Origin: Paracoccus endophyticus
GTDB taxonomy: Bacteria > Pseudomonadota > Alphaproteobacteria > Rhodobacterales > Rhodobacteraceae
NCBI RefSeq assembly: GCF_003286075.1
Contig: NZ_QLUV01000001.1
Span: 248,001-312,000, forward strand
Direction: 5' to 3'
DNA length: 64,000 nucleotides
Made by a program: the position numbers and the translations under genes. The notes below the pieces were generated by a model. The model saw nothing but the letters and a program-made list of their open reading frames with translations, was not told the origin of the DNA and ran no database searches. This document shows, one piece after another, positions 31,376-40,841 of the stretch (position 1 is its first letter; every line of letters begins with the position of its first letter).

Positions 31376-32643
31376 GCCGCACTGTCATCGTGTCCCATTC
31401 GCACCCCAATCTGCGCTATGGCGGGGGTGAGGTCGCAGCCTATCGCCAGTTCAGGTATCTGCTGGCGCAAGACGAGGACGTCTTCTTCGTGGGCTCGACC
31501 ATCGGTCCCGAGGACAGCGCGAAGTTCTTCGGCTCCAGCCAGCAGGTCATCAGCTTCGGTCCACGCGATTTCTGCCTGCGCGGGCGCGGCATGGATGCCT
31601 TCACCATGGAGCATCCCGAGATCCGGGACGAGGACTGGATCTTCGAATTCCTGCTGGCCCTGCAGGGGGACGTCTATCACTTTCACCATTTCTGGAACAT
31701 CGGGGCCGGCACCATCCGCCGTCTGCGTGCGGCCCGGCCCAATGCGAAATTCATCTGCACCCTGCATGAGCTGACGGCGATCTGCGCCAATCACGGCCAG
31801 ATGGTGAAACGCTCGGGCGAACTCTGCTACGCCGCAAGCGAGGTGGCCTGCGCAGCCTGCGTCGCCCGTCCGCCGATCGATTTCGTGCTGCGCAAGACCC
31901 GCATGATCGAGATGCTCGCCCTGTTCGACCACCTGCTGTCCCCCAGCGAGTTCCTGCGGATGCGGTTCGAGGACTGGGGGATCGCTCCGGGCCGGATCGC
32001 GGTGATCGAGAACGGCCTTGACCATCACGGCAGCTTTCCCCCGGAAACCGAGGCCGAGCTTCTGGCCAAGTCCGGCCGCTTTGCCTTTTTCGGCCAGGCG
32101 ACGCCGACCAAGGGCCTGGACGTGCTGATCCGCGCGGCCGCGCTGATCGAGGCGAGTGGCGCGTCCTTCGATCTGCCCTTGAGCATCGAGGTTTACGGCG
32201 TCGACAAGGACGGCTTCACGCGCCTGTGGCCCGATCTGGACGTGCCGGCCTGCGTCCAGTTCCGCGGCCGCTATCGGCCCGAGGATTGCGTCGGCATCAT
32301 GCGCACCTATGGCTGGATCATCATCCCCTCGGTCTGGTGGGAGAACTCGCCCGTCGTGATCCAGGAGGCGCGGGCGGCCGGCACGCCGATGATCGCCTCG
32401 GACATCGGCGGCATGGCCGAGAAGACGGCCGGTTGGGGGCTGCAGTTCCGGGTCGGAGACCCCGCCGCGCTGGCCGCCGCGATCCTGTCGGTGCATGGAC
32501 GGGCGGATGTGCTTGCGGAGCACAAGGCTCGCATTACGAAGCCAATTAATCTTCGGGATTTCGACGCAGAGCGGTCGAGGATGTGCGAGATTCAGAAAAA
32601 ACCATTCCCCAGCGTGCAGGCAGAAACAATGAAGGCATGTTGA
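31372..32643 (+). CDS. Glycosyltransferase family 4 protein
   Basis: A 423-residue GT-B enzyme. The N-terminal domain starts VIVSHSHPNLRYGGGEVAAY with the glycine-rich acceptor-side loop and HFHHFWNIGAGT. The C-terminal nucleotide-sugar domain has FFGQATPTKGLDVLIRAA, IIPSVWWENSPVVIQEARA and GTPMIASDIGGMAE. It is last in the coupled operon. The last ~40 codons are AT-richer than the rest, and the protein ends in an unusual Lys/Met-rich tail (QKKPFPSVQAETMKAC), suggesting a recombination junction near 32520. Confidence 0.88.
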   Translation: MSRTVIVSHSHPNLRYGGGEVAAYRQFRYLLAQDEDVFFVGSTIGPEDSAKFFGSSQQVISFGPRDFCLRGRGMDAFTMEHPEIRDEDWIFEFLLALQGDVYHFHHFWNIGAGTIRRLRAARPNAKFICTLHELTAICANHGQMVKRSGELCYAASEVACAACVARPPIDFVLRKTRMIEMLALFDHLLSPSEFLRMRFEDWGIAPGRIAVIENGLDHHGSFPPETEAELLAKSGRFAFFGQATPTKGLDVLIRAAALIEASGASFDLPLSIEVYGVDKDGFTRLWPDLDVPACVQFRGRYRPEDCVGIMRTYGWIIIPSVWWENSPVVIQEARAAGTPMIASDIGGMAEKTAGWGLQFRVGDPAALAAAILSVHGRADVLAEHKARITKPINLRDFDAERSRMCEIQKKPFPSVQAETMKAC

Positions 32644-32678
32644 GTTTCATCCGGTGTGACGCATCGCCTCTTCTATCT

Positions 32679-32707
32679 TTGACGCGAAGAAATTGGTGCT
32701 GCTAAAT
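32679..32707 (+). promoter_or_regulatory. Possible promoter of the 32785 gene
   Basis: TTGACG (32679-32684), 17 bases, then CTAAAT (32702-32707), about 78 bases before the start codon of the next gene. Weak -10; it lies in AT-rich DNA where chance matches are more common. Confidence 0.3.
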
Positions 32708-32784
32708 TTATCCCGCCCATAGCAAGGTTCTGCCACCACGCAGGACAGACGCTCTAGGCAGTTAAGTCGACATATAGGTAAAAG

Positions 32785-33708
32785 ATGCGTGAGCTAATTA
32801 TAATCCGAACTCACTTCTATTGCGAAGCAACAGAGAGATTATACAACTACCTGAAAAGCACATCGGATCGCGATGTGGCTTTCATCTGCGACGAGACAAA
32901 TGGGGCGGTTGAAGTTGGCACTGGTAAGTTAAAAATTTCTATTTCAGAAAAATCTTCCAAGGACATGAAGTTACATGTCCCCCAAAAATTTGGATGGCTT
33001 TGCGGTGATTATTCTCTTTATGCGGCATCTCATCTTCTGGGTGCTTATGACAGATACTGGCTCATCGAATCAGACGTAAGGATTGGCCTCGATTCAAGCG
33101 CAGAATTTTTTGATAGATTTAATGACGAATCAATTGATTTCCTGGCATTTCACATGTTCAAGGCTAAACAAGATTGGTTCTGGCATAGTCCGATGTGCTA
33201 TTTTGAGCCGGATGTGTATGCGTGCCTGTTTCCCGTCGTGGGAATAAGCAAGCGCGCTGTTCGGTTCGCGTATCAAGCCCGAAAGGAAATGTCAGAGACA
33301 TTCGAGGACATCGTTCCGCCAGATGAAATTCGCCGGTGGCCTAATGACGAGTCGTTCCTGATGTCGACCCTTATGGCAAATGGATTTAACTGCAAAAGCC
33401 TGGACGCGGGGTCAGTCAAGTACAGGACAAATGACTCCTTCAATGTCGGCCTTCCAAAGTCTGAAAAGAAAATTTCAGAACAGGCGCCATCTGGGTTGTT
33501 TTATCATCCAGTGCACTCAAAGGTCAGGTTTGTCTCCAAAGCGAACACATGGCTTGATACCTATACCCACAACAAAGCGACAAAAAAACGGCTTAAGGAT
33601 GTTTTCCATTCTGACTTTCTCCAAGATTTGAGAGTGGAGGCGTCAGACGACGAATTTCTCAAATTTGAGAGACGGCTTTTGGAAGCCATCCAGAATGCTT
33701 CTGGCTAA
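32785..33708 (+). CDS. Putative glycosyltransferase-like protein in AT-rich islet
   Basis: A 307-residue protein. RYWLIESDVRIGLDSSAEFF looks like the acidic metal-binding region of a GT-A enzyme, and WPNDESFLMSTLMANGF resembles the acceptor-side acidic motif. The N-terminus (MRELIIIRTHFYCEATERL) fits a sugar-nucleotide-binding strand. I cannot assign a numbered family. AGGT lies 8 bases upstream of the ATG. Codon use is much more AT-rich (AAA, ATT, GAA) than surrounding genes, a sign of recent transfer. Confidence 0.65.
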   Translation: MRELIIIRTHFYCEATERLYNYLKSTSDRDVAFICDETNGAVEVGTGKLKISISEKSSKDMKLHVPQKFGWLCGDYSLYAASHLLGAYDRYWLIESDVRIGLDSSAEFFDRFNDESIDFLAFHMFKAKQDWFWHSPMCYFEPDVYACLFPVVGISKRAVRFAYQARKEMSETFEDIVPPDEIRRWPNDESFLMSTLMANGFNCKSLDAGSVKYRTNDSFNVGLPKSEKKISEQAPSGLFYHPVHSKVRFVSKANTWLDTYTHNKATKKRLKDVFHSDFLQDLRVEASDDEFLKFERRLLEAIQNASG

Positions 33709-33744
33709 CCCAGTTCTGCCATCATACTGCAGCGGCAACATTTG

Positions 33745-34986
33745 CTATACCTTCGGGGATGCAAACTTTCGGTCTAAACTAAGATAACCGTCAGGACGCA
33801 CCAGAATAGTTCCGCTCTGCAGGCGGGCATCCCCGAATGTTGTGGGCGATAGTACAAATTCCGAAAAGCTCAACTGAGGCACATCACCTGGGTACCAGAG
33901 GAAGAGTGCCTCTCTATTCTCATCAAGATAACGCTGACCAGCAAGCAAGGCTGCGCGTGTTGGGACATGCTTCGCTGACAGGTGGGTGATTGCAAGATAG
34001 GTAGGCTCAGGTGAGCCATCGAATACCTTGGATCGGATTTCTCCAACTTGTGCGGAGAACTGTTGTGCCGTGCGGGCCTCAGTTTCCTGAACTGCAGTCA
34101 CTGTATCTTTTAAGAATACATGGGCAGGAGACATCATTCTAGATACGCGAAAATCTCCGCGCACCTGAACTCTATCATCGATAAGGTGTGTTGGAAACGC
34201 TGCTTTAAGCTCAGATTTGCTCGAATGGCAGCTTCGCAGCTCTGCCATGCCAATCATGCTGTCCAAAGAAGCATCTAGTAGAACCGGTGCGCCCTGCCCG
34301 TTTTCGCAAGTGCTAAACCAATCGAGGAATTTCCAGTTCCAGATTTCGCTGCTATGCCCGGATATCCAGAGATATGGCTTTCCTAGTGCCGCAGCAAAGA
34401 TAAGCCCATGCAGGCTTTGCGAGAGGACAACCTCAGCCTCAGCTATTTGCTGCAAAGGCGCAAGGCTGTCATCCATCATATCAACAACACAAAACTCTTT
34501 GCTGCCGCGGGCGCTATCCCACTTTTTGCTGTGAAAGCCTGTGTGATGCGGTACAATCGCTGCTCGGTATTTGGGATTCAGGGGAGTATCGATCAAATCG
34601 CCCACGAGAATGCCAGGATCGCCCAGTGGAACCTCGGGAAGCTTGTACCCCAATCCACGCAGGTGCTCTACTGTCTTGCGCCCGCGAAGTGCGTGGATCT
34701 TTGCCGGATCGATTTCAGGAATATGTGCTTTGGGATCAAGAACTCCAGACCCCCAAATGGTCGATTTTCTATTGGCCATGAAGAAAATACTTCCTATGGC
34801 CAAGAGATGCTCTTCCCTAGCTTCGCCGATTCGCCCGGTAAGACCAAAGCTCTTGTTTAAGATATAGCTTGTGACAGCATCTCCGCAGTTGCGGATCACA
34901 TTATAATACCTGAAGGGTATGGTCCGCTGATCGGCGGGTGCATCCAGGCTGGTCAACGGGTCTCTTTCTTGGGGATGGTTCTGCAT
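33745..34986 (-). CDS. Polysaccharide pyruvyltransferase family protein
   Basis: A 413-residue PF04230-type protein, the family that adds ketal pyruvate to capsule, teichuronic or exopolysaccharide sugars. Supporting segments: RYYNVIRNCGDAVTSYILNK (substrate loop), IWGSGVLDP, LGDPGILVGD, and SQSLHGLIFAAALGKPYLWI, the conserved C-terminal donor site. The C-terminal ~120 residues are extra. The ATG at 34986 is chosen; an in-frame TTG at 35034 would add 16 residues. It is transcribed against its neighbours and shares the AT-rich composition of the islet. Confidence 0.8.
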   Translation of the reverse strand: MQNHPQERDPLTSLDAPADQRTIPFRYYNVIRNCGDAVTSYILNKSFGLTGRIGEAREEHLLAIGSIFFMANRKSTIWGSGVLDPKAHIPEIDPAKIHALRGRKTVEHLRGLGYKLPEVPLGDPGILVGDLIDTPLNPKYRAAIVPHHTGFHSKKWDSARGSKEFCVVDMMDDSLAPLQQIAEAEVVLSQSLHGLIFAAALGKPYLWISGHSSEIWNWKFLDWFSTCENGQGAPVLLDASLDSMIGMAELRSCHSSKSELKAAFPTHLIDDRVQVRGDFRVSRMMSPAHVFLKDTVTAVQETEARTAQQFSAQVGEIRSKVFDGSPEPTYLAITHLSAKHVPTRAALLAGQRYLDENREALFLWYPGDVPQLSFSEFVLSPTTFGDARLQSGTILVRPDGYLSLDRKFASPKV

Positions 34987-35236
34987 GTCACGTAGTACCC
35001 TTGCTGGGTGGTTCACTGGGCGGATCACAACCAAGGGCTGTACCGAGAGTCATGGCGAGAAGACGCTACCTTGCTTAGGAGGGCGTTTCAAGATGATTAC
35101 TGGAGAGAGCTTGGCTTCGGCTTCTGACCTGTGTCCGGTCCACTGGGCCTAGCCTAGAGCAACGGTCAAGTCATGGACACAGCCCTTAAGATATCATGCA
35201 GGCCTTCGATCAAGCAGCAAACAAAAAGGATAACAA

Positions 35237-35980
35237 ATGAACCCCCACCTCTACCCGTCCCTGCATATCCCCAGGGATGGTTACGTGTTCGTTGTAACGT
35301 ATGGCCGCTCAGGCTCCACGCTGCTGATGAAGTTGCTGAACTCCATTCCGGATGCGTGCATTCGGGGCGAAAATGGCAATACTCTCACCCCCCTTCTCAG
35401 ATCCATACATGACCTGCGGCACAGCCACAACGTGAACGTTCGCCGTGCCCAGATGAAAAAACCACCGGAAGAGAGGACCCATTACTGGGCAAGACTCATC
35501 GGGACCGTGGACGATCCCTGGTATGGCGCAGAGAACATCAATGTGGGCGTCTATGCCAGATCGATCCTGGATGCATTTGTCAGAACGGTCCTGTGCCCGC
35601 CGCAGCAAGTCTCCCTTCTCGGCTTCAAGGACATTCATTTCTACAAGGCGGGCGAACACTTTGAGCCGGCAATGAGCTGCATGCTGAAGTTTTTCCCAAG
35701 AAGCAGGATCATCTTCCTGACAAGAGACCTGGATGAGGTGTCGAATTCCGGGTGGTGGAAAGAGATGGACAAAGACGCCGTCCTGGGAGAGCTTGGGGGC
35801 GCCAATGATCGTTTCCGTTCCTTCCACAGGTCCAACAAGGAGGAAACGATGATCTTCGATTACAAGGAATTCTCCGATCCGGCTGGGGGCGTCGAAAGGA
35901 TCTTTGATTTTGTGGGCGCAAGGTTCGACAGAGACAAGGTGGACAGAATACTGGATGTCCGCCTGAATCACCTGAAATAG
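35237..35980 (+). CDS. Sulfotransferase
   Basis: A 247-residue PAPS-dependent sulfotransferase. The 5'-phosphosulfate loop is VVTYGRSGSTLLMKLLN near the N-terminus, and the 3'-phosphate-binding region is FFPRSRIIFLTRDLDEVSNS. The length fits the small bacterial families. A strong AAGGA precedes the ATG. Together with the NodH-like protein at 42820-44196 it suggests the surface glycan is sulfated. It is in the AT-rich islet, divergent from the pyruvyltransferase gene. Confidence 0.85.
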   Translation: MNPHLYPSLHIPRDGYVFVVTYGRSGSTLLMKLLNSIPDACIRGENGNTLTPLLRSIHDLRHSHNVNVRRAQMKKPPEERTHYWARLIGTVDDPWYGAENINVGVYARSILDAFVRTVLCPPQQVSLLGFKDIHFYKAGEHFEPAMSCMLKFFPRSRIIFLTRDLDEVSNSGWWKEMDKDAVLGELGGANDRFRSFHRSNKEETMIFDYKEFSDPAGGVERIFDFVGARFDRDKVDRILDVRLNHLK

Positions 35981-36688
35981 ACGCGCTCTCTTTCGCAAGG
36001 TTTCTGACCATCGCTCTGCCCCGACCATGGCCTGTCCCGGGCGCGCCGTTCTGACGCACGGTGCGGCCGAATTGGGTCCTCGCGCTTACGGTGGTCTTCC
36101 GCCAGTCTTGGCCCGGTGCGTCCTTCGGCGTCAAAGGGGGGCGACAGACGGTCCCCGCCCGCGCTTACAACCTGCGGCGGGTTCACGTGGCTGCCCCGGT
36201 CTGCGGTCGAGAAGACCGCGATGTGCAAGGTCCCGTTCAGCCGCATCGCGGCAAGAGGCGCCGAGCGAAGCCGCCCCGGCGCCCGATCCCTTCAGCCGGG
36301 CGATCTCAGCAGTTCGGCAAGCTACGGCGCCCCCCTTCCTCCTGCCGCTGGCACCTGCCCGGTTCCCCCCACTCCCGGAAAGTGGCCCCAGCCTCAGCCA
36401 AGTGAGCGCCGGAGGTCGCGGCACCCGGCTCCATCGAGGCGTCACAATGCTGTGTCCTTCGCAGCCGCAGGCCGCCAACACAGCCACTCCCGCGCGGATT
36501 CTACCTCAAGAACCAGAAAACAAGGGTTGCTCAACTAAAAATTGTTGACCGAATCAGGCCGCCCTCGTATCGCGGCCTCACACGTCTACCCCATCCCGAA
36601 CTGTGTCCATTCCTCTGTCGATGCGCCAGATGCTCTCCGGCAAAGGGGGGAGGGCTGGTGGGCGACAAGATGTTGAAAGTAGGTAGCA
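35981..36688. other. 708-base region without a credible gene
   Basis: Overlapping short frames on both strands have no recognisable motif or ribosome site, and no transposase remnant could be identified with confidence. The DNA changes from AT-richer (islet side) to GC-rich and back. Close to the right end are a possible promoter and an inverted repeat (36545-36578). It may be eroded coding or mobile DNA at the islet boundary. Confidence 0.5.
36545..36578 (+). promoter_or_regulatory. Possible promoter with overlapping inverted repeat
   Basis: TTGACC (36545-36550), 17 bases, then TATCGC (36568-36573). AGGCCGC (36556-36562) and GCGGCCT (36572-36578) form an inverted repeat that spans the -10 site, as an operator or leader hairpin might. 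It is 111 bases before the Hint gene. Confidence 0.35.
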
Positions 36689-38335
36689 ATGCCCATCACC
36701 GACCAGTCCGTCAACTACTTCAAGGCGCGGGGTCCGATCACGATCGGAACCGGGACGACAGGCGCCAACACCACCACCTCCGGGGGCTTCAATCCGGGGC
36801 AGGTGAAATACGACGACTCTAACGGCAGCAAGAATGGCAACACCATCCTGTCAAGCCCTGACGCCAACAATGACGGCATCCTGGCGGTCGGGGATCTCTT
36901 CACCGTCAGCTCGACCGCTCCTAACGGGAACACGGAGTCCATCCAGCTGACCCTGTCCGGATCCGGGACCTATACGACCACCATCAACGGCAGCACCGTG
37001 ACAAGGAACGTGCTGATCGGAACGACCACCACCGGGACGCCGACGTAATACGTCGTCTTCCCCAATGCTGACGCCCCGACTGTGAACGGCCAGCTCACGT
37101 CCAACATGACGATCTACTCGGGCGGCTATAACAGCCTGACGGGCCAGGTGGGGCTCGTCTGCTATCTCAAGGGAACGAAGATCCTGACCGATCATGGTCC
37201 TGTCGCCGTCGAGGATCTGCGCGAAGGGGACAGCGTCGTCTGCCGGTTCGGCGGTCTGCGCCCGATCCGCTGGATCGGACGGCAGCAGTTCGCAGGCCCC
37301 CGCGCCGCCGGGCGTGAGGCGATCCGCTTCGCCCCCGGCTCGATCGGCAATGGCATGCCGCAGGAGGACCTCTTCGTCTCTCCGGGTCATTCGATGCTGG
37401 TCGGCGAGACGCTCGTCCTGGCCTCCACTCTCGTCAACGGACTGTCCATCACGCGCGAGACGCCGCGCGACGAATGGTCGTATTTCCAGCTTGATCTGGG
37501 CGACCATGGCCTTGTGCTTGCCAACGGCACGTGGTCGGAAAGCTTTGCGGACTGCGGGGATTTCCGAAGCATGTTCGACAATGTCGCCGAGTTCCGCGAG
37601 CGGTTCCCGGATCATTGCGCCCCCGATACGCCCGCCCTGTGCGCCGAGCGCCCCGCCGGAGGGGTCAAGCTGCACGCGGCGCTGGACGTGACCGCCCGGC
37701 GGGCCCTGGCCCTGCAGCAGCCGGTGGCCCCCGGACGCCTCGAGGGCCGGATCGAGGCCGTCGCCGCGGCCTGCCATGTGACCGGATGGGCGATGGATGC
37801 TGATCATCCGGGCAGGCCTGTCCTGCTGGAGGTGGTCCTGGACGACGAGGTGATCGGCGAGACCTGCGCCTGCGGCCCGCGGCCGGGCGCCAGGGATCAG
37901 GGCCGCATGGGCTTTGTCTTCGACGGACGCCGCCGCCTGTCCGCGGATGAACTGCTGCGACTGGTCGTCAGGCGCAAGCAGGACGGGCAGGTCCTGGCGC
38001 CTGTCACCAGCACCCCGGCCGGTCCGTTGCACGGTCATCTGGATCTCATCACCGACACGGGCCGGCTCTCGGGCTGGGCGCGGGACAAGGCCGATCCGCA
38101 ACGCCCGGTGATGCTCGAGGTTGTCCTCGGCGACGAGGTTCTCGGGGCTGTTCTCGCCTGCCGTCCCCGCACTGACCTTGAAAAGGCCGGTCTGGGCGAC
38201 GTGGCCTTCGTCTTCGATGCGAACAGGACCCTGGCGTCCGAGGAGATCGGCGCCCTCTACCTGCGGCGGGCCGGCGACGGGGCACGGCTGAAGCAGTCCG
38301 AAGGAACGAAGTTCGCGCCGTCCAAGGTGGCTTGA
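36689..38335 (+). pseudogene. Hint-domain protein gene interrupted by one in-frame TAA
   Basis: One frame runs from ATG 36689 (AGGT upstream) to 38335, broken only by TAA at 37046-37048 (codon 120). The 119-residue front part is a Thr/Gly/Asn-rich secreted-type domain (MPITDQSVNYFKARGPITIG, with a DANNDGIL calcium-loop-like motif). The frame continues directly as YVVFPNADAPT and then a Hint domain with Cys at 37160 (CYLKGTKILTDHG, VEDLREGDSVV, LFVSPGHSML, GTWSESFAD). Two ~95-residue repeats follow (37739-38029 and 38030-38310), each with GW and RPVxLEVVL. The GTG at 37082 has no ribosome site. Such proteins are typically exported self-processing proteins; here it is probably broken, unless the stop is a sequencing error or is read through. 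Confidence 0.75.
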
Positions 38336-38570
38336 TCCAACAAGACCGCCTGTCAATCGGTCGGGCCGCCAAGAGCATTCCCCGCGGGGTGGCGGCCCGC
38401 CCCCAGGCATCCGAAGCGTGCGCGTCGGGCAGACCCGCAGCCGCGTTGCCTGCGAAGGGGCGCCATCGCCCGCACCGCGGCGCCCCTCCGCAGCAGTGTC
38501 GCACGGCGCGGGCGGACCCAAAGCGGCCGTCCGGGGGTTGTGGCGGGATCACCAGATACAGGAGCGATCC

Positions 38571-39245
38571 ATGTCACAACTGATCGTCATCGGGTTCGAC
38601 CGAGAGGCCGACGCCTTCGAACTGCGCCAGGAGCTGATCAAGGCCCAGGCGGAATACCTCATCCGGCTTGAGGACGCGGTCGTCGTCACGCGCCCCACGC
38701 AGGGCGAATACCAGTTGCACCAGGCGGTCAGCCTGACCTCGGTCGGGGCGCTGGGGGGCACGTTCTGGGGCGGGCTGCTTGGGCTCTTGTTCCTGAACCC
38801 GCTGCTGGGGGCGGCGGTCGGCGCGGCGTCCGGAGCCGTCGCGGGCAGCCTGTCGGATTACGGAATCAACGACGACTTCATCCGCACCATCGGCAAGACC
38901 GTCCCCCAGGGCAGCGCCGCCGTGTTCATCCTGGCGCGCGATCTCAACGCCGACAAGCTGCTGCCGCGGCTGCAGAAATACGGCGGAAGCGCGCGCGTGA
39001 TCCAGACCTCGCTGAGCGACGCCGACGAGGCGAGGCTGCGCCAGACGATGCAGGGCACCGCGTCGCAGGCGGGCGCCGGCAACCCGCAGGCTGACGCGGG
39101 TCAGACCGGCACCGCGGGCGCTGCGGCCGCCGTCGCGCAGGGTGGCGCGCAGGGGGGCGCGCAGTCCCCCGCCGCGCCGGTTGCAGGCGGCGGCGCGCCC
39201 GGCGCGGCGGGTTCGGACGTGAACGACACCACGTCCCGCCACTGA
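38571..39245 (+). CDS. DUF1269-family membrane protein
   Basis: The 224-residue protein starts MSQLIVIGFDREADAFEL, then a Gly/Ala-rich hydrophobic segment (GALGGTFWGGLLGLLFLNPLLGAAVGAASGAVAG) that can form two spans or a glycine zipper, then SAAVFILARDLNADKLL. This matches DUF1269 proteins. The last ~55 residues are a low-complexity Gly/Ala/Gln tail. AGGAG lies just before the ATG at 38571; the longer frame upstream is non-coding. Function unknown; family members are often linked to envelope stress. Confidence 0.85.
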   Translation: MSQLIVIGFDREADAFELRQELIKAQAEYLIRLEDAVVVTRPTQGEYQLHQAVSLTSVGALGGTFWGGLLGLLFLNPLLGAAVGAASGAVAGSLSDYGINDDFIRTIGKTVPQGSAAVFILARDLNADKLLPRLQKYGGSARVIQTSLSDADEARLRQTMQGTASQAGAGNPQADAGQTGTAGAAAAVAQGGAQGGAQSPAAPVAGGGAPGAAGSDVNDTTSRH

Positions 39246-39308
39246 CCGGGCGACAGCGCCACAGACCCGCGCCGCCGGCACCCCGCCGCGGCGCGGTTTC
39301 TTGACGGA

Positions 39309-40079
39309 ATGCCCGGCGCCGTGACACTGGGCGCCATGACCGCGCCCGCGACGATGCCCGCCCCGGCCGACGCCCCCGCCGCCCGCCCCCTGCGCCGGCG
39401 GTGGCGGCTGGCGCGCCGCGTGCTGCGGGGCCTGCGCTGGCTTGCCTGGCGGTTCGGCGCGCTGATGCTGGCGATGGTGGTGCTGTTCTGGATGGTCAAT
39501 CCGCCGACCACCTGGACGATCATGACCGAGGCCAGCCCCGCCGGGCCGGGCGACGCCCCGCGCCGCTGGACCCCCGCGGCGCAGATCGCCCCGGTCATGC
39601 TGCGCGCGGTCGTCGCGGCCGAGGACGCCAATTTCTGCGGCCACTGGGGGTTCGACATGGCCGAGATCCGCCGCGTGATCGCCCGCGGCGAGGACCGCGG
39701 CGCCTCGACCCTGACCCAGCAGACGGCCAAGAACGTCTATCTGTGGCAGGGGCGCAGCTGGGTCCGCAAGGCGCTGGAAACGCTTTATACCCCGATGATC
39801 GAGATGGTCTGGTCCAAGCGCCGCATCCTCGAGGTCTATCTGAACGTGGCCGAGTTCGGCCCCGGCGTGTTCGGCATCGACGCGGCCGCCCGGCATCATT
39901 TCGGCACGACCCCCGACCGGCTGACCGCGCCGCAGGCGGCGGCGCTGGCGTCGGTGCTGCCCGCGCCCAAGTCGCGCCGCCCCCGCCCCGGATCGGGCCA
40001 GGCGCGCGCCATCGCCGACGGGGCCGAGACGATCCGCCGCGACGGGCGCGCCGCGTGCTTTCAGGCCACCGGCGACTGA
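39309..40079 (+). CDS. mtgA: Monofunctional peptidoglycan transglycosylase
   Basis: A GT51 enzyme that polymerises lipid II into glycan strands. The 256-residue protein has a basic, Ala/Pro-rich cytoplasmic N-terminus, one membrane span (about residues 49-64), and the catalytic domain with Glu105 in AAEDANFCGHWGFD and TLTQQTAKNVYLW, then SKRRILEVYLNVAEFGPGVFG. No penicillin-binding domain follows. The start may be 39309 or the in-frame ATG at 39336. Confidence 0.93.
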   Translation: MPGAVTLGAMTAPATMPAPADAPAARPLRRRWRLARRVLRGLRWLAWRFGALMLAMVVLFWMVNPPTTWTIMTEASPAGPGDAPRRWTPAAQIAPVMLRAVVAAEDANFCGHWGFDMAEIRRVIARGEDRGASTLTQQTAKNVYLWQGRSWVRKALETLYTPMIEMVWSKRRILEVYLNVAEFGPGVFGIDAAARHHFGTTPDRLTAPQAAALASVLPAPKSRRPRPGSGQARAIADGAETIRRDGRAACFQATGD

Positions 40080-40160
40080 CCGCCGCCGGGGCCACGCGCT
40101 GCGGTTGAACAGCCGGTCCCGCTTGCGTATGACCGCACGGACCCATCGCAGGCAGTTCCC

Positions 40161-40841
40161 ATGAATACCCCCACGACCCCCCGGCTGTACCACGTCGCCC
40201 TGTCGCCCTATTGCCGCAAGGTGCGGCTTGTGCTGGCCGAAAAGCGCATCGAGGTCGAGCTGGTCGAGGAACGCTGGTGGGAGGCCGGGTCCGAGGTCCT
40301 GCGCCGCAACCCGGCCGGCAAGATCCCGGTCCTGCGGATGGACGGACGGCTGATGGCCGAAAGCCAGGCGATCTGCGAATATCTTGACGAGATCGCCCCG
40401 ACGCCGCCCCTGATGCCCGTCGCGGCGCTGGACCGCTATGAGGTGCGCCGCCTGTGCGCGTGGTTCGACGACAAGTTCAACGCCGAGGTGACGCGCCCGG
40501 TGCTGTCGGAACGGGTGTGGAAAAAGGTGATGAAGGCCGGCTATCCCGACAGCAAGCTGGTCAAGTCGGGGCTGCGCGCGGTCAAGGATCACATCGACTA
40601 TCTGACCGGGCTGCTGGAAACCCGCAAATGGCTGGCCGGCAGCACGCTCAGCCTGGCGGATTTCACCGCGGCGGCGCATCTGTCCTGCCTCGACTACATC
40701 TCGGACGTGGACTGGGACCGCTCGGCCACGCTGCGCGACTGGTATGCGACGGTGAAATCGCGCCCCGCCTTCCGGTCGCTGCTGGCCGACCAGGTTCCCG
40801 GCATCACCCCCGCGCCGCATTATGCCCAGCTTGATTTCTGA
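40161..40841 (+). CDS. Glutathione S-transferase family protein
   Basis: A 226-residue protein with an N-terminal thioredoxin-fold domain ([19 protein letters not shown], then [11 protein letters not shown] and [11 protein letters not shown], the glutathione-binding region) and an all-helical C-terminal domain ([20 protein letters not shown]). The substrate is unknown. Its stop overlaps the queG start by 20 bases, and the run GST-queG-EamA is tightly packed on the plus strand. Confidence 0.9.
   Translation: MNTPTTPRLYHVALSPYCRKVRLVLAEKRIEVELVEERWWEAGSEVLRRNPAGKIPVLRMDGRLMAESQAICEYLDEIAPTPPLMPVAALDRYEVRRLCAWFDDKFNAEVTRPVLSERVWKKVMKAGYPDSKLVKSGLRAVKDHIDYLTGLLETRKWLAGSTLSLADFTAAAHLSCLDYISDVDWDRSATLRDWYATVKSRPAFRSLLADQVPGITPAPHYAQLDF

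Noticed and set aside
35968..36548. Possible transposase remnant right of the sulfotransferase
   Set aside because: Short Arg/Pro-rich frames on both strands were examined; no catalytic motif, terminal repeat or target duplication was found.
37082..38335. Independent Hint gene starting at GTG 37082
   Set aside because: No ribosome site precedes it and the frame continues in phase from the upstream part, so it is treated as one interrupted gene.
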